From the NCBI RefSeq assembly GCF_042434745.1, contig NZ_JBHLSS010000039.1: a stretch of DNA of 64,000 bases, one strand, 5' to 3'. Below, piece by piece: positions 7,325-16,849 of this stretch. Made by a program: the position numbers and the translations under genes. This stretch comes from Azotobacter paspali (lineage in GTDB: Bacteria > Pseudomonadota > Gammaproteobacteria > Pseudomonadales > Pseudomonadaceae). Position 1 is the stretch's first letter, and each line of letters starts with the position of its first letter. The notes under the pieces are model-generated. The model worked only from the letters and a program-made list of their open reading frames with translations. It ran no database searches and was not told where the DNA came from.

Positions 7325-9949
7325 CTACAAGGCCCGCTCGACGAACGGCCGGACCAGCGCCAGCGCCTCATCCAGCTTGCCCGCCTCGCTTCCCCCGCCC
7401 TGGGCCATATCCGGGCGACCGCCGCCCTTGCCGCCGACCACGGCCGCCGCCTGCTTCATCAGGTCGCCAGCCTTGAGCTTGCCGATCATGTCCTGGGTCA
7501 CACCGGCGACCAGCACCACCTTGCCATCGAACTCGCCACCCAGCAGGATTACCGCGCTGCCCAGCTTGTTCTTCAACTGATCGACCAGCGCCAGCAGGGC
7601 CTTGCCGTCCAGCCCGTCGAGGCGGGCGGATAGCACCTTGACCCCTGCTACCTCGATAGCGGAGCCGGCCAGATCGTCGCCGGCGGCGCTAGCGGCCTTG
7701 GCCTTGAGTTGCTCCAGCTCCTTCTCCAACTGGCGATTGCGCTCCAGCAGGCCGGCCAGCTTGTCCAGTAGATTGTCGCGGCTCCCCTTGAGCAGTCCGG
7801 CCGCTTCCTTGAGCTGCTCTTCGGCGCCGTTCAGGTAGTCCAGCGCTCCGGCGCCAGTCACCGCCTCGATCCGCCGCACACCGGCGGCCACACCGCCCTC
7901 GCCGATGATCTTGAACAAACCGATATCGCCAGTACGCCTGGCATGGATGCCACCGCACAGCTCGATGGAGAAATCCCCCATGCTCAAGACGCGCACGTTG
8001 TCGCCGTACTTCTCGCCGAACAAAGCCATTGCCCCCTTCTTCTTCGCCGAGTCGATATCGGTGACTTCGGTTTCCACCACCGTGTTCTCGCGGATCTCAG
8101 CATTGACCAGGGCTTCCAGGGTCTTGATCTGCTCCGTGGTCAACGCCTCGAAGTGGCTGAAGTCGAAGCGCAGGCGCTGGCTGTTGACCAGCGATCCCTT
8201 CTGCTGCACGTGCTCGCCGAGCACCCGACGCAGGGCGGCATGCAGCAGGTGGGTGGCCGAGTGATTGAGTGCGATGGCGCCACGCACCGAGCCATCGACC
8301 TGAGCCTCCAGGGCCTGACCGACATGCAGTCCGCCTTTGGCGACCACGCCATGGTGCAGGTGGGCGCCGCCGGCCTTGGTGGTGTCGCGTACATCGAAGC
8401 GCACGCCGTTGGCGTCGCTCAGGTAGCCGCAGTCGCCGACCTGACCGCCGGACTCGGCATAAAACGGGGTACGGTCGAGGACTACCACGCCCCCCTCGCC
8501 CTCGCCGAGCCGCTCGACGGTGGCACCGTCCTTGAACAAGGCGACCACCTGCCCCTGGTCGAAAGTTTTCTCGTAGCCGGTGAACAGCGTATCGGCATCG
8601 ACCTTAACCAGGCTGTTGTAATCCAGGCCGAAGGCGCTGGCGGAGCGGGCGCGTTCGCGCTGGGCCTGCATCTCGCGCTCGAAGCCTTCCTCGTCGATGG
8701 TCAGATCGCGTTCGCGGGCGATATCGGCGGTCAGGTCGGCCGGAAAACCATAGGTATCGTAGAGCTTGAACACCACATCGCCGGGAATGACTTTGGCCGC
8801 CAGTCCGGCCAGATCCTGCTCGAGAATCTTCAGGCCCTGCTCCAGGGTCTTGGCGAACTGCTCTTCCTCGTTCTTCAGCACCCGCTCGATCTGCGCCCGC
8901 TGCTGCCTCAGTTCCGGATAGGCATCGCCCATCTCGGCGGCCAGGGCGCCGACGATCTTGTGGAAGAAGGTGCCCCTGGCGCCCAGCTTGTTGCCATGGC
9001 GACAGGCGCGGCGGATGATGCGGCGCAGCACGTAACCGCGGCCCTCGTTGGACGGCGTCACGCCATCGGCGATCAGGAAGCTGCAGGAACGGATATGGTC
9101 GGCCACCACCTTGAGCGAGGGCGCGCCGTCGTCGGCGCAGCCGATGGCCTGGGCGGAAGCGGCCAGCAGGTTCTGGAACAAATCGATCTCGTAGTTCGAG
9201 TGCACATGCTGCAGCACGGCGCTGATCCGCTCGAGGCCCATACCAGTATCCACGGAGGGTGCCGGCAGCGGATGCAGCACACCGTCGGCGGTGCGGTTGA
9301 ACTGCATGAATACGTTGTTCCAGATCTCGATATAGCGGTCGCCGTCCTCCTCCGCGGAACCGGGCGGGCCGCCCCAGATTTCCGGGCCGTGGTCGTAGAA
9401 GATCTCGGTGCACGGACCGCAGGGACCGGTGTCGCCCATCGCCCAGAAGTTATCCGAAGCGTAGGGAGCCCCCTTGTTGTCGCCGATACGCACCATGCGC
9501 TCGGCCGGCACGCCGACGGTCCGGGTCCAGATGTCGTAGGCTTCATCGTCGCTGGCGTAGACCGTGACCCAGAGCCTCTCGGCGGGCAGGTTCAGCCACT
9601 TGGGCGAAGTCAAAAATTCCCAGGCGTAGGTGATGGCATCGCGCTTGAAATAATCGCCGAAGCTGAAATTGCCCAGCATTTCGAAGAAAGTGTGATGGCG
9701 GGCGGTGTAGCCGACATTTTCCAGATCGTTGTGCTTGCCGCCGGCACGCACGCATTTCTGGCTGGTAGTGGCACGGGTATAGGCGCGCTTTTCCAAGCCG
9801 AGGAAGCAGTCCTTGAACTGGTTCATACCGGCGTTAGTGAACAACAGGGTCGGATCGTTCGCGGGAATCAGCGAACTGGAGGCCACACGGGTGTGCCCCT
9901 TCTCTTCGAAGAAGCGGAGGAAGGCTTCACGGATTTCTGCGCTTTTCAT
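7325..9949 (-). CDS. alaS: alanyl-tRNA synthetase
   Basis: At 874 residues this is full length. The class II catalytic core is at the N-terminus (motif-1 region FFEEKGHTRV, then FTNAGMNQFKD), followed by the tRNA-recognition helices, the editing domain with zinc-binding HSATHLLHAAL and CGGIHARRTG, a coiled coil (about 725-760) and the C-Ala/DHHA1 domain with GGGRPDMAQGGG. It charges tRNA-Ala and hydrolyses misacylated Ser- or Gly-tRNA-Ala. A TATAAT box lies about 55 bases upstream. It is followed by lysC 94 bp downstream. Confidence 0.98.
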   Translation of the reverse strand: MKSAEIREAFLRFFEEKGHTRVASSSLIPANDPTLLFTNAGMNQFKDCFLGLEKRAYTRATTSQKCVRAGGKHNDLENVGYTARHHTFFEMLGNFSFGDYFKRDAITYAWEFLTSPKWLNLPAERLWVTVYASDDEAYDIWTRTVGVPAERMVRIGDNKGAPYASDNFWAMGDTGPCGPCTEIFYDHGPEIWGGPPGSAEEDGDRYIEIWNNVFMQFNRTADGVLHPLPAPSVDTGMGLERISAVLQHVHSNYEIDLFQNLLAASAQAIGCADDGAPSLKVVADHIRSCSFLIADGVTPSNEGRGYVLRRIIRRACRHGNKLGARGTFFHKIVGALAAEMGDAYPELRQQRAQIERVLKNEEEQFAKTLEQGLKILEQDLAGLAAKVIPGDVVFKLYDTYGFPADLTADIARERDLTIDEEGFEREMQAQRERARSASAFGLDYNSLVKVDADTLFTGYEKTFDQGQVVALFKDGATVERLGEGEGGVVVLDRTPFYAESGGQVGDCGYLSDANGVRFDVRDTTKAGGAHLHHGVVAKGGLHVGQALEAQVDGSVRGAIALNHSATHLLHAALRRVLGEHVQQKGSLVNSQRLRFDFSHFEALTTEQIKTLEALVNAEIRENTVVETEVTDIDSAKKKGAMALFGEKYGDNVRVLSMGDFSIELCGGIHARRTGDIGLFKIIGEGGVAAGVRRIEAVTGAGALDYLNGAEEQLKEAAGLLKGSRDNLLDKLAGLLERNRQLEKELEQLKAKAASAAGDDLAGSAIEVAGVKVLSARLDGLDGKALLALVDQLKNKLGSAVILLGGEFDGKVVLVAGVTQDMIGKLKAGDLMKQAAAVVGGKGGGRPDMAQGGGSEAGKLDEALALVRPFVERAL

Positions 9950-10298
9950 AAATGAATGGGTCCAGGGAAAACTGCGGCCACGGCGAGATTGGCAAAGGGA
10001 CGCATTATATCGGCCCCGTGCGACCGCGGTAGAGCTTTCTTCCGTCGCGGACTCCGGCGTCTTGCGCCGGGATAGGAGAAGAAACGGGACAAACCGCCGG
10101 GGATCGCGAGGAGCGTGCCCCGACTGGCCATCGGAGCGAACCGGCCGACACCGGAAGCCGGCACGTCACTCGTCTGGATCGGCGCGCCCGAACAACGGCG
10201 GCTGCGAAACAGCCCCTCAAGCGGTACGCACCGGGAACGCCGGCCGGGAGCCTTGGCGGCACCCGTGCCCGTTGGCGGAAACAAGTCCCGGAATTCGC
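9950..10298. other. intergenic region between alaS and the small acidic protein gene
   Basis: Apart from the TATAAT box at 10004-10009 no feature is seen. In P. aeruginosa the interval between alaS and the aru genes contains aruE; no recognisable aruE sequence is present here on either strand. Confidence 0.5.
10004..10009 (-). promoter_or_regulatory. candidate -10 box of the alaS promoter
   Basis: A perfect TATAAT on the minus strand lies about 55 bases upstream of the alaS start in otherwise GC-rich DNA. The matching -35 hexamer is poor, so the promoter is inferred mainly from the -10 box and its position. Confidence 0.45.
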
Positions 10299-10577
10299 TT
10301 AATGCTCGCATTCGGGACCATGCACATGGCCATCCTCATCGCTCCCGGCTGGCTCCATCTCCAGTTGCAGGCTGACCAGGTTGGTGGCCATCGGACGCAG
10401 CAGCAAGTTGGCGTACTCGCTATCGCCCTCCTCCACATCCACACCGATCAGCAGTTGGCCATCGGCTTGCTGCACCCAGAGCTCACGGCCCTGCCAGATC
10501 ACTGCGAAACGGGTGCAGACGGTTTCCAACTGGGTGCCGTCGGCGTTTTCGAGAACGAGTTGCAGGGCATCGGTCAT
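10299..10577 (-). CDS. conserved small acidic protein of the aru region, His-rich tail
   Basis: The 92-residue acidic protein (MTDALQLVLENADG, WQGRELWVQQADG, MATNLVSLQLEME) ends in a metal-binding-like tail EDGHVHGPECEH. Its position between alaS and the aru genes matches a conserved hypothetical gene next to aruE in P. aeruginosa (from memory PA0900). No catalytic motif or signal peptide is seen. It may bind a metal through the C-terminal His/Cys/Asp cluster; this is inference. It survives here although the neighbouring aruD, aruB and aruE are not present. Confidence 0.7.
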   Translation of the reverse strand: MTDALQLVLENADGTQLETVCTRFAVIWQGRELWVQQADGQLLIGVDVEEGDSEYANLLLRPMATNLVSLQLEMEPAGSDEDGHVHGPECEH

Positions 10578-10731
10578 GGTTCAGCTCCAGGGGTAGGCCG
10601 CTCCAGGCGGCAGGTTCGGTCGACTTGAAAAGGATGGACGACGCCGATCGCCGAGCGGCCCGGCTCTGTCGCGTGCCAGTAGGGATCGGGCAGGCCCTGC
10701 CCGTCCGCGCCCGGCGGGGCTCGCCGCCCGC

Positions 10732-11769
10732 TCATCGCCCAGCTCCGTGCGGCCGGGCGACGAGCGGCACCGCACGCACCTGCGCACCGGCGCAGAGCTG
10801 CAGGCGCCTGGCCGTCAGCGGATCGACCACCAAGGTGCCGGCCGCCACGCGTGCCGGGGCTGCGGTGATGCGGCAGTCCTGGCGCTGACGGTTGTGAACC
10901 AGATAGGGCTCGGCCTCCTCTTCCGGCGTGCCGATCGCCAACACCAGGGTCTGGCTGTCGCGCACGACCCGGATCTTCGCCGTTTCGCACTCGACCACCG
11001 GGCCGGCGTCGAAGATGTCGACGTAGCCCTGATAGCTGAATCCTTCCGCCCGCAGCATCGCCAGCGCCGGCTCGCCATGCGGGTGCACGTGGCCGATCGC
11101 GGCGCGTGCTTCCTCGGAAAGAAAGCAGCTGTAGAGCGGAAACTTCGGCATCAACTGGGCGATGAAGGCACGGTTGCCGACACCGGTGAGATAGTCGGCC
11201 CGGCGAAACTCCATGCGGAAGAAATGCCGGCCGAGGCTTTCCCAGAATGGCGAACGGGCCCTGGCATCGGACACGCCGCGCAGTTCGGCGATCACCTTGT
11301 CGGCGAACAGCGAGCGGAACTCGGCGAGAAACAGCAGACGCGACCTGGCCAGCAGGCGGCCACTCAGGCCGCCGCGATGGTCGGCCTGGAGGAACAGCGA
11401 GCGGAGTTCGGAATTACCGGTCAGGTCGTTGGCGAGGAACAGCGTGGGAATTTCCCGGTATAGATCCAGCTCCCGCGAAGCAGTGACGGTCAGCCCGACC
11501 CGATAGTTGTACCAAGGCTCGCGCAACCCGACTGCCGCGGTCAGCCCGGAGATGCCGACGATCCGCTCTTGATCGGTTTCTAGCACGAAGAGGTAGTCGG
11601 CATCGGCTTTCTCGGCCTCGCCGCGGAAACTGCGCTCCGCCATGGCGACACGCTGCGCCAGGCGCTCCTCGTTGAACGGCAGCGACGTCAGGCCGGTGCC
11701 GACGCCAGCATTGCGGGCAAGGTCAACCAGGGCCGGCAGATCGGCATTGCGCACGGGACGAACAATCAT
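10732..11769 (-). CDS. aruG: arginine/ornithine N-succinyltransferase, beta subunit
   Basis: The 345-residue protein is an AstA-family GNAT-fold enzyme: MIVRPVRNADLPALVDLA at the start, TSLPFNEERL, GLREPWYNYRVG, LFLANDLTGNSELRSLFL and DIFDAGPVVE near the C-terminus. It forms the succinyltransferase with AruF and transfers succinyl from succinyl-CoA to the alpha-amino group of arginine or ornithine, step 1 of the AST pathway. It follows aruF by 34 bp. The downstream genes of the pathway (aruD, aruB, aruE) are absent here. Confidence 0.93.
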   Translation of the reverse strand: MIVRPVRNADLPALVDLARNAGVGTGLTSLPFNEERLAQRVAMAERSFRGEAEKADADYLFVLETDQERIVGISGLTAAVGLREPWYNYRVGLTVTASRELDLYREIPTLFLANDLTGNSELRSLFLQADHRGGLSGRLLARSRLLFLAEFRSLFADKVIAELRGVSDARARSPFWESLGRHFFRMEFRRADYLTGVGNRAFIAQLMPKFPLYSCFLSEEARAAIGHVHPHGEPALAMLRAEGFSYQGYVDIFDAGPVVECETAKIRVVRDSQTLVLAIGTPEEEAEPYLVHNRQRQDCRITAAPARVAAGTLVVDPLTARRLQLCAGAQVRAVPLVARPHGAGR

Positions 11770-11803
11770 GTTTCCTCCACGGGGCTCTCGCTGCCACGTC
11801 CGT

Positions 11804-12820
11804 TCACAAGGCCACCAGACGCAGGCTGTCGCCCTCGCCGACGCCCAGCAGCGCGGCCGTCTCGGCGCTCAGCCGCAGCGGCTGACCGGGCGTCCAGTCC
11901 AGTTCGACCAGGCTAGCGCGGAAATCCTGCAGGCCGCCGTTGCCGAGCAGGTAAAGTCGCCCGGAGCGACTGCCGGCGCCGATGGTCGCCGGCGCCACGG
12001 CGCTCCGGGCGATCGAACAGACGCCGGAGGTACGCGCGTGCAGGATCGGCCCACCGTCGAAGATGTCGATGTAGTGCTCGGTCTCGAAGCCCTCGCGGGT
12101 CATGATGTCGAAGCTGATTTGCGCACGCGGATGGACCTGCCCCATGGCTTCCTGGGCGGCATCCGGCAGCAGCGGCACGTAGATCGGATAATGCGGCATC
12201 AACTCGGCGAGGAAGGTACGGCTGCGCAGGCTGGACAGACGTTCGGCCGCCGCGTAGCGCATGTCGAAGAAGTGCCGTCCGACCGCGTCCCAGAACGGCG
12301 AGTCGCCCTGCTCGTCGCTCGGCCCGAGGATCTCCACTACCACGGCATCGGCGAAACGCTCGGGATGGCTGGCCATGAACAGCAGGCGGCCACGGGAGAT
12401 AAGCTCGGCCCAGGGCGTGTGCACCAGTGCCGGCTCGACATGGAAACTGCTCAGCAGGCTGTTGCCGGTCAGATCATGGCAGATCGACAGCACATGGATC
12501 TTGTTATGGATCTTCAGCTCGCGCGAGGCATGCACGAACGTCTCGTTGCGAAAACTGTAGAAGGCCTCGGAATAGCCGGCCGAGGCGACGATCCCGGAAC
12601 AGCCGAGCAGGCGCCCGCTGCCCGGCTCCTCAAGGACGAAGAAGTAGCGCTCCTCGCCGTTGAAACTGACCTCCGCAGCGAACGACGACTCGGAAACGGC
12701 GATCTTTTCGGCCAGGCGCTCGCGGTCGTCAGGCAACGAAGTGACGCCGATCGGACTGTCCGCGGCCAGACGCTGAACCTCGGCCAGATCGGCCATTTGC
12801 GCAGGGCGCATCACCAGCAT
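11804..12820 (-). CDS. aruF: arginine/ornithine N-succinyltransferase, alpha subunit
   Basis: The 338-residue AstA-family protein is a paralogue of the neighbouring AruG: MLVMRPAQMADLAEVQRLA, GVTSLPDDRERL, HDLTGNSLLSSFHV, PHYPIYVPLLPDAAQEAMGQVH and HYIDIFDGGPIL. It partners AruG in succinylating arginine and ornithine. The gene sits 56 bp after aruC and 34 bp before aruG, so aruC-aruF-aruG is probably one transcript, under ArgR control in relatives. Confidence 0.93.
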   Translation of the reverse strand: MLVMRPAQMADLAEVQRLAADSPIGVTSLPDDRERLAEKIAVSESSFAAEVSFNGEERYFFVLEEPGSGRLLGCSGIVASAGYSEAFYSFRNETFVHASRELKIHNKIHVLSICHDLTGNSLLSSFHVEPALVHTPWAELISRGRLLFMASHPERFADAVVVEILGPSDEQGDSPFWDAVGRHFFDMRYAAAERLSSLRSRTFLAELMPHYPIYVPLLPDAAQEAMGQVHPRAQISFDIMTREGFETEHYIDIFDGGPILHARTSGVCSIARSAVAPATIGAGSRSGRLYLLGNGGLQDFRASLVELDWTPGQPLRLSAETAALLGVGEGDSLRLVAL

Positions 12821-12876
12821 GGGGCGTCACTCCTCGGGGGCGGGCCGGACCGGCTCCACCCCGCAGCCTTTGTCGA

Positions 12877-14097
12877 TCAGCCGCGCACCAGCCGGACGAT
12901 GGCCCGCTCGAAACGCTCCAGTCCCTCGTCGATATCGGCATCCTCGATCACCAGGCTCGGCGCGAAACGCACCACGTCGGCACCAGCTTGGAGCACCATC
13001 AGGGCCTCTTGCTCGGCGGCGACCAGCACATCGCGGGCCCGGCCCTTCCAGGGCTCGCTCAGCACGCTGCCGATCAGCATGCCCATACCGCGCACCTGGC
13101 TGAAGATACCGTACTGCCGGCCGATCGCTTCGAGCCGGGTCTTGAAGCGCTGATGCTTGGCCTTGATTCCCTGCAACACCTCCGGCGTGTTGACCACATC
13201 GATCACCGCCTCGGCCACCGCGCAGGCCAGCGGATTGCCGCCGAAGGTGGTGCCGTGCACGCCTGCCGAGAAATGCTTGGCCAGGTCGCTGCGGGTGAGC
13301 ATGGCGCCGATCGGGAAACCGCCGCCCAGCCCCTTAGCGGTGGACAGGATGTCCGGGACCACACCGTAGTGCATGTAGGCGAACAGCTCGCCGGTACGCC
13401 CGACACCGGTCTGCACCTCGTCGAGGATCAGCAGCGCGTCATACTGGTCGCACAGCCGGCGCGCGCCCTCCAGATAGGCCTGCTGGGCTGGCAGGATGCC
13501 GCTCTCGCCCTGGATCGGCTCCAGCACCACCGCACAGGTACGCTCGGAAATCGCCGCTTCCAGGGCCGCCAGGTCGTTGTAGGGTACATGGGTGATACCC
13601 TCGGGCTTCGGCCCGAAGCCATCGGAGTACTTGGGCTGGCCGGCGACGCTGACCGTGAAGAAGGTGCGGCCATGGAAGCTGTCCAGCGCGGAGATGATCT
13701 CGCACTTCTGCGGACCGAAGCGATCGTGGGCGACACGCCGGGCCAGCTTGAAGGCCGCCTCGTTGGCCTCGGCGCCGGAGTTGCAGAAGAACGCCCGGTC
13801 GGCGAAGGTGGCCTCCTCCAATTTCTTCGCCAGGCGCAGAGTCGGCTCGTTGGTGAAGATGTTCGATACGTGCCAGAGCTTCCCGGCTTGTTCGGTCAAC
13901 GCCGCCACTAGCCGCGGATGGCAGTGGCCGAGGGAGTTCACGGCGATCCCGCCGGTGAAGTCGATCAGCTCTCGACCGTTCTGATCCCAGACTCGCGAGC
14001 CCCGGCCGCGCACCGGAATGAAGGCGGCTGGGGCATAGTTGGGGACCATCAACTGGTCGAAATCAGCGCGTTGCACCTGAGCATGCTCAACGGACAT
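12877..14097 (-). CDS. aruC: N-succinylornithine/acetylornithine aminotransferase
   Basis: The 406-residue class III PLP enzyme has FTGGIAVNSLGHCHP, the FFCNSGAEANEAAFK phosphate-binding segment, LILDEVQTGVGRTG and the Schiff-base lysine in STAKGLGGGFPIGA. It transaminates succinylornithine in arginine catabolism and can also act as acetylornithine aminotransferase in arginine synthesis, which may explain why it is kept. The ATG at 14097 (MSVEHAQVQ) is chosen for the AGGAG site upstream and the match to the 406-residue family length. A longer in-frame start at 14220 has no such support. Confidence 0.95.
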   Translation of the reverse strand: MSVEHAQVQRADFDQLMVPNYAPAAFIPVRGRGSRVWDQNGRELIDFTGGIAVNSLGHCHPRLVAALTEQAGKLWHVSNIFTNEPTLRLAKKLEEATFADRAFFCNSGAEANEAAFKLARRVAHDRFGPQKCEIISALDSFHGRTFFTVSVAGQPKYSDGFGPKPEGITHVPYNDLAALEAAISERTCAVVLEPIQGESGILPAQQAYLEGARRLCDQYDALLILDEVQTGVGRTGELFAYMHYGVVPDILSTAKGLGGGFPIGAMLTRSDLAKHFSAGVHGTTFGGNPLACAVAEAVIDVVNTPEVLQGIKAKHQRFKTRLEAIGRQYGIFSQVRGMGMLIGSVLSEPWKGRARDVLVAAEQEALMVLQAGADVVRFAPSLVIEDADIDEGLERFERAIVRLVRG

Positions 14098-14320
14098 CAA
14101 GAAACTCCTGCCACGATAGGCTAGCGAAGAAGGATTCTGGAAACGCCCCCACGGCAGGTATCCACGCCGGACGACGACAAGCCGCAGCGCCCGTCCGCAG
14201 GGTTCCCCGCTTTCCGGCATACGGCGCGGAAGGCATCGGGAAGGCGCAGTTTAAACGCTGCACGTTGCGGGAAAAGCGGCTCGGCGAAAAATTCCCCGGC
14301 ACCGGTCACATCGCGCCCGA

Positions 14321-15295
14321 TCACGGCTCGACCGGCGGGGTCGGCTCGAAGCGGCCGCCGGCACGGCGCTGATTGCGGTCCTCGCGCGGAGTGACGCCGA
14401 AAAAGCCGCGATAGGCGCTGGAAAAGTGCGGCCCGGAGGAAAAGCCGCAAGACAAACCGATCTGGATGATCGACTTGCCGGTCTGCAGCAGCAACTGGCG
14501 GGCCTTGTTCAGGCGCAGCTCCAGATAGTACTGGCTCGGAACCCGATTCAGATACTGTTTGAAGATGCGCTCCAACTGGCGGCGCGAGACGCAGACGTGC
14601 TGGGCGATCTCGTCGGTGGTCAAAGGCTCTTCGATGTTGGCCTCCATCAGCAGCACCGCCTGAGTCAGCTTCGGATGGCTGGAGCCGAGTCGGTTCTGCA
14701 GCGGCACCCGCTGGCGCTCGCCCCCCTCGCGGATGCGCTCGACCACCAGTTCCTCGCTGACCGCGCAGGCCAGCTCGGAACCGTAATCCTGGGCCAGCAC
14801 CGCCAGCAGCAGGTCGAGTATCGCCAGGCCGCCGCAGGCGGTGAGCCGGTCGCGGTCCCAGTCGAACAGATGCCCGGTGGCGACCACCCGCGGAAAGCGC
14901 TCGGCGAAATCCTCCTGCCAACGCCAGTGCACCGCCGCCCGGTAGCCGTCGAGCAGCCCGAGCCGGGCCAGCGGATAGACCCCGGCGGACAGCCCGCCGA
15001 GCTGATAGCCCTCGCGCCCCAGTTGCCTGAGCGCGGCGGCCAGCGGCGGCGACACGCCGACGCTCGGCGTGTCGGCCAGCAGCAACAGCTTGTCGAAGTC
15101 CCCCAACCGTCCCTCCCAGCTCCCACCCGGCGGACACCATTCTCCCTCCGGCGGCGCCTCGGCGTGCAGGAAGCTCCACTCGTAGCGCGCCTGCGGCTGC
15201 AGGTGGGTGGCGAGTTGCAGGGCTTCCTCGGCCAGGGCCGGGGTCAGGGGCCTGGTCCCGGGCCAGAGCAGAAAACCGATTCGATGGACAGTCAT
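14321..15295 (-). CDS. argR: ArgR, AraC-family arginine-responsive regulator
   Basis: The 324-residue protein has an N-terminal DJ-1/GATase1-like sensory domain (about 1-190, GFLLWPGTRPLTPALAEEAL, GGLSAGVYPLARLGLL) and a C-terminal AraC/XylS pair of HTH motifs (about 215-305; SRRQLERIFKQY, IIQIGLSCGFSSGPHFS). In P. aeruginosa ArgR activates aruCFGDBE and aotJQMOP-argR with arginine. Here it lies 223 bp upstream of aruC in the same orientation, but the aot transport genes that normally precede it are replaced by a decayed acs. Confidence 0.9.
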   Translation of the reverse strand: MTVHRIGFLLWPGTRPLTPALAEEALQLATHLQPQARYEWSFLHAEAPPEGEWCPPGGSWEGRLGDFDKLLLLADTPSVGVSPPLAAALRQLGREGYQLGGLSAGVYPLARLGLLDGYRAAVHWRWQEDFAERFPRVVATGHLFDWDRDRLTACGGLAILDLLLAVLAQDYGSELACAVSEELVVERIREGGERQRVPLQNRLGSSHPKLTQAVLLMEANIEEPLTTDEIAQHVCVSRRQLERIFKQYLNRVPSQYYLELRLNKARQLLLQTGKSIIQIGLSCGFSSGPHFSSAYRGFFGVTPREDRNQRRAGGRFEPTPPVEP

Positions 15296-15514
15296 GGCAG
15301 ACGACGAAGCTTCCGGATGCCGGATGTTGAACGAGCTTCGCCGGCAGCGCGGGCTTCGGCAAAGACAAGGGGCATTCTAGGGGCTGTCGAGGTTTTCGAG
15401 TAGGTCGCGACGAACGTGCCCTCGCGAAACACGAACTCTGCCACGGCGGGAGCCGGGCGGGGCGTCGCGCCGGCCGGAGCCGGCCATGGGGGCGGAAACT
15501 CAGGCGCAGGCGGC

Positions 15515-16590
15515 CTACATACCGCGATGGATGTCGATCAGACTCTGCACCACCGACGGATCGGCCAGGGTGGAGATGTCGCCCAGCCCGTCGTATTCGC
15601 CAACGGAGATCTTGCGCAGGATACGACGCATGATCTTGCCCGAGCGGGTCTTCGGCAAGCCGGGCGCCACTGGATCATGTCCGGTGTGGCGATCGGACCG
15701 ATCTCTCGGCGAATCCAGGCCTTCAGTTCCTGGCGCAGCGCCTCGGAAACCGACACCCCGTCGTTCAGGGTGACGTAGACATAGATGCCCTGCCCCTTGA
15801 CGTCGTGCGGAACGCCGACCACCGCCGCCTTGGCGACCTGCGGGTGGGCGACCATGGCGCTCTCGATCTCGGCGGTGCCATGCGGTGACCGGAAACGTTC
15901 AGCACGTCGTCGACGCGGCCGGTGATCCAGTAATAGCCGTCTTCGTCGCGGCGGGCGCCCTCACCGGTGAAGTACATGCCCTTGAAGGTCTTGAAGTAGG
16001 TGTCGACGAAGCGGTCGTGATCGCCATGCAGGCTGCGCACCTGCCCCGGCCACGAATCGATGATCACTAGATTGCCTTCGCCCGCCCCTTCGATCAGGCT
16101 GCCCAGGTTGTCGACCAGCGCCGGCTGCACGCCGAGGACGGCTCGCCGAACCCGGCTTGAGCGAGGTGGCGCCCGGCAGCGGGGTGATCAGGATGCCGCC
16201 GGTTTCGGTCTGCCACCAGGTGTCGACGATCGGGCAGCGCTCCCGGCCGATGTTCTCGTAGTACCAGTGCCAGGCTTCCGGATTGATCGGCTCGCCCACC
16301 AAGCTGAGCAGGCGCAGGCTGGAACCGTCGGCGCCCTCCAGCGGCGCCTAGCCCAGGGCCATCATGGCGCGGATGGCGGTCGGCGCGGTATAGAGGATGT
16401 TCACTCCGTGCTTGTCGATGATCTTGGAAATCCGGTTCATGTCCAGGTAACTGGAATGCCCTCGAACAGCAGCGTGGTGGCGCCGTTGGCCAGTGGACCG
16501 TAGACGATGTAGCTGTGGCCGGTGACCCAGCCCACGTCGGCGGTGCACCAGTAGACCCCGCCCGGACGGTAGACGACGCTCTCGGCGCAG
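15515..16590 (-). pseudogene. acs: acetyl-CoA synthetase remnant (acs), 5'-truncated with several frameshifts
   Basis: Segments in changing minus-strand frames spell Acs: VYWCTADVGWVTGHSY, ILYTAPTAIRAMMALG, TWWQTETGG, GNLVIIDSWPGQVR, DGYYWITGRVDDVLNVSGHR, and a C-terminal GPIATPD then LIDIHRGM ending in TAG at 15515-15517. At least five frame changes separate these pieces. About 280 N-terminal residues, upstream of VYRPGGVYWC, have no counterpart in 16590-16850. Acs would activate acetate directly to acetyl-CoA. It is flanked by argR and by intact pta and ackA. Another acs copy may exist outside the window. Confidence 0.88.
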
Positions 16591-16849
16591 GCCCCAGGCA
16601 TGGGGCGCTGTCCGACACGGCGACGGGAAGGCATGGCCATACCTTTATCGGCCACGGTCAGAGGCGTACCGATCCCCCTACCCTTCGCTGCCGGCGCTGG
16701 ACGTGCCCAGGGCCGATACGGCATTTCAGGCGTTTCGGTTGCCAGACGGAGCAGCCGCGCGGGCCACTCGGTCCACGAAGCGGACCGTCACGGCGTGCCC
16801 GCCGACAGCATCGGCGGAGCGCTCCTCTAGCCCGCTTCCGCCCATCCCG

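Noticed and set aside
7943..9955. 670-codon open frame antisense to alaS
   Set aside because: It mirrors the third-position GC of alaS, shows no family motifs, and is typical of high-GC shadow frames.
11642..13153. 503-codon plus-strand frame over aruG/aruF/aruC
   Set aside because: Shadow of three well-supported minus-strand genes.
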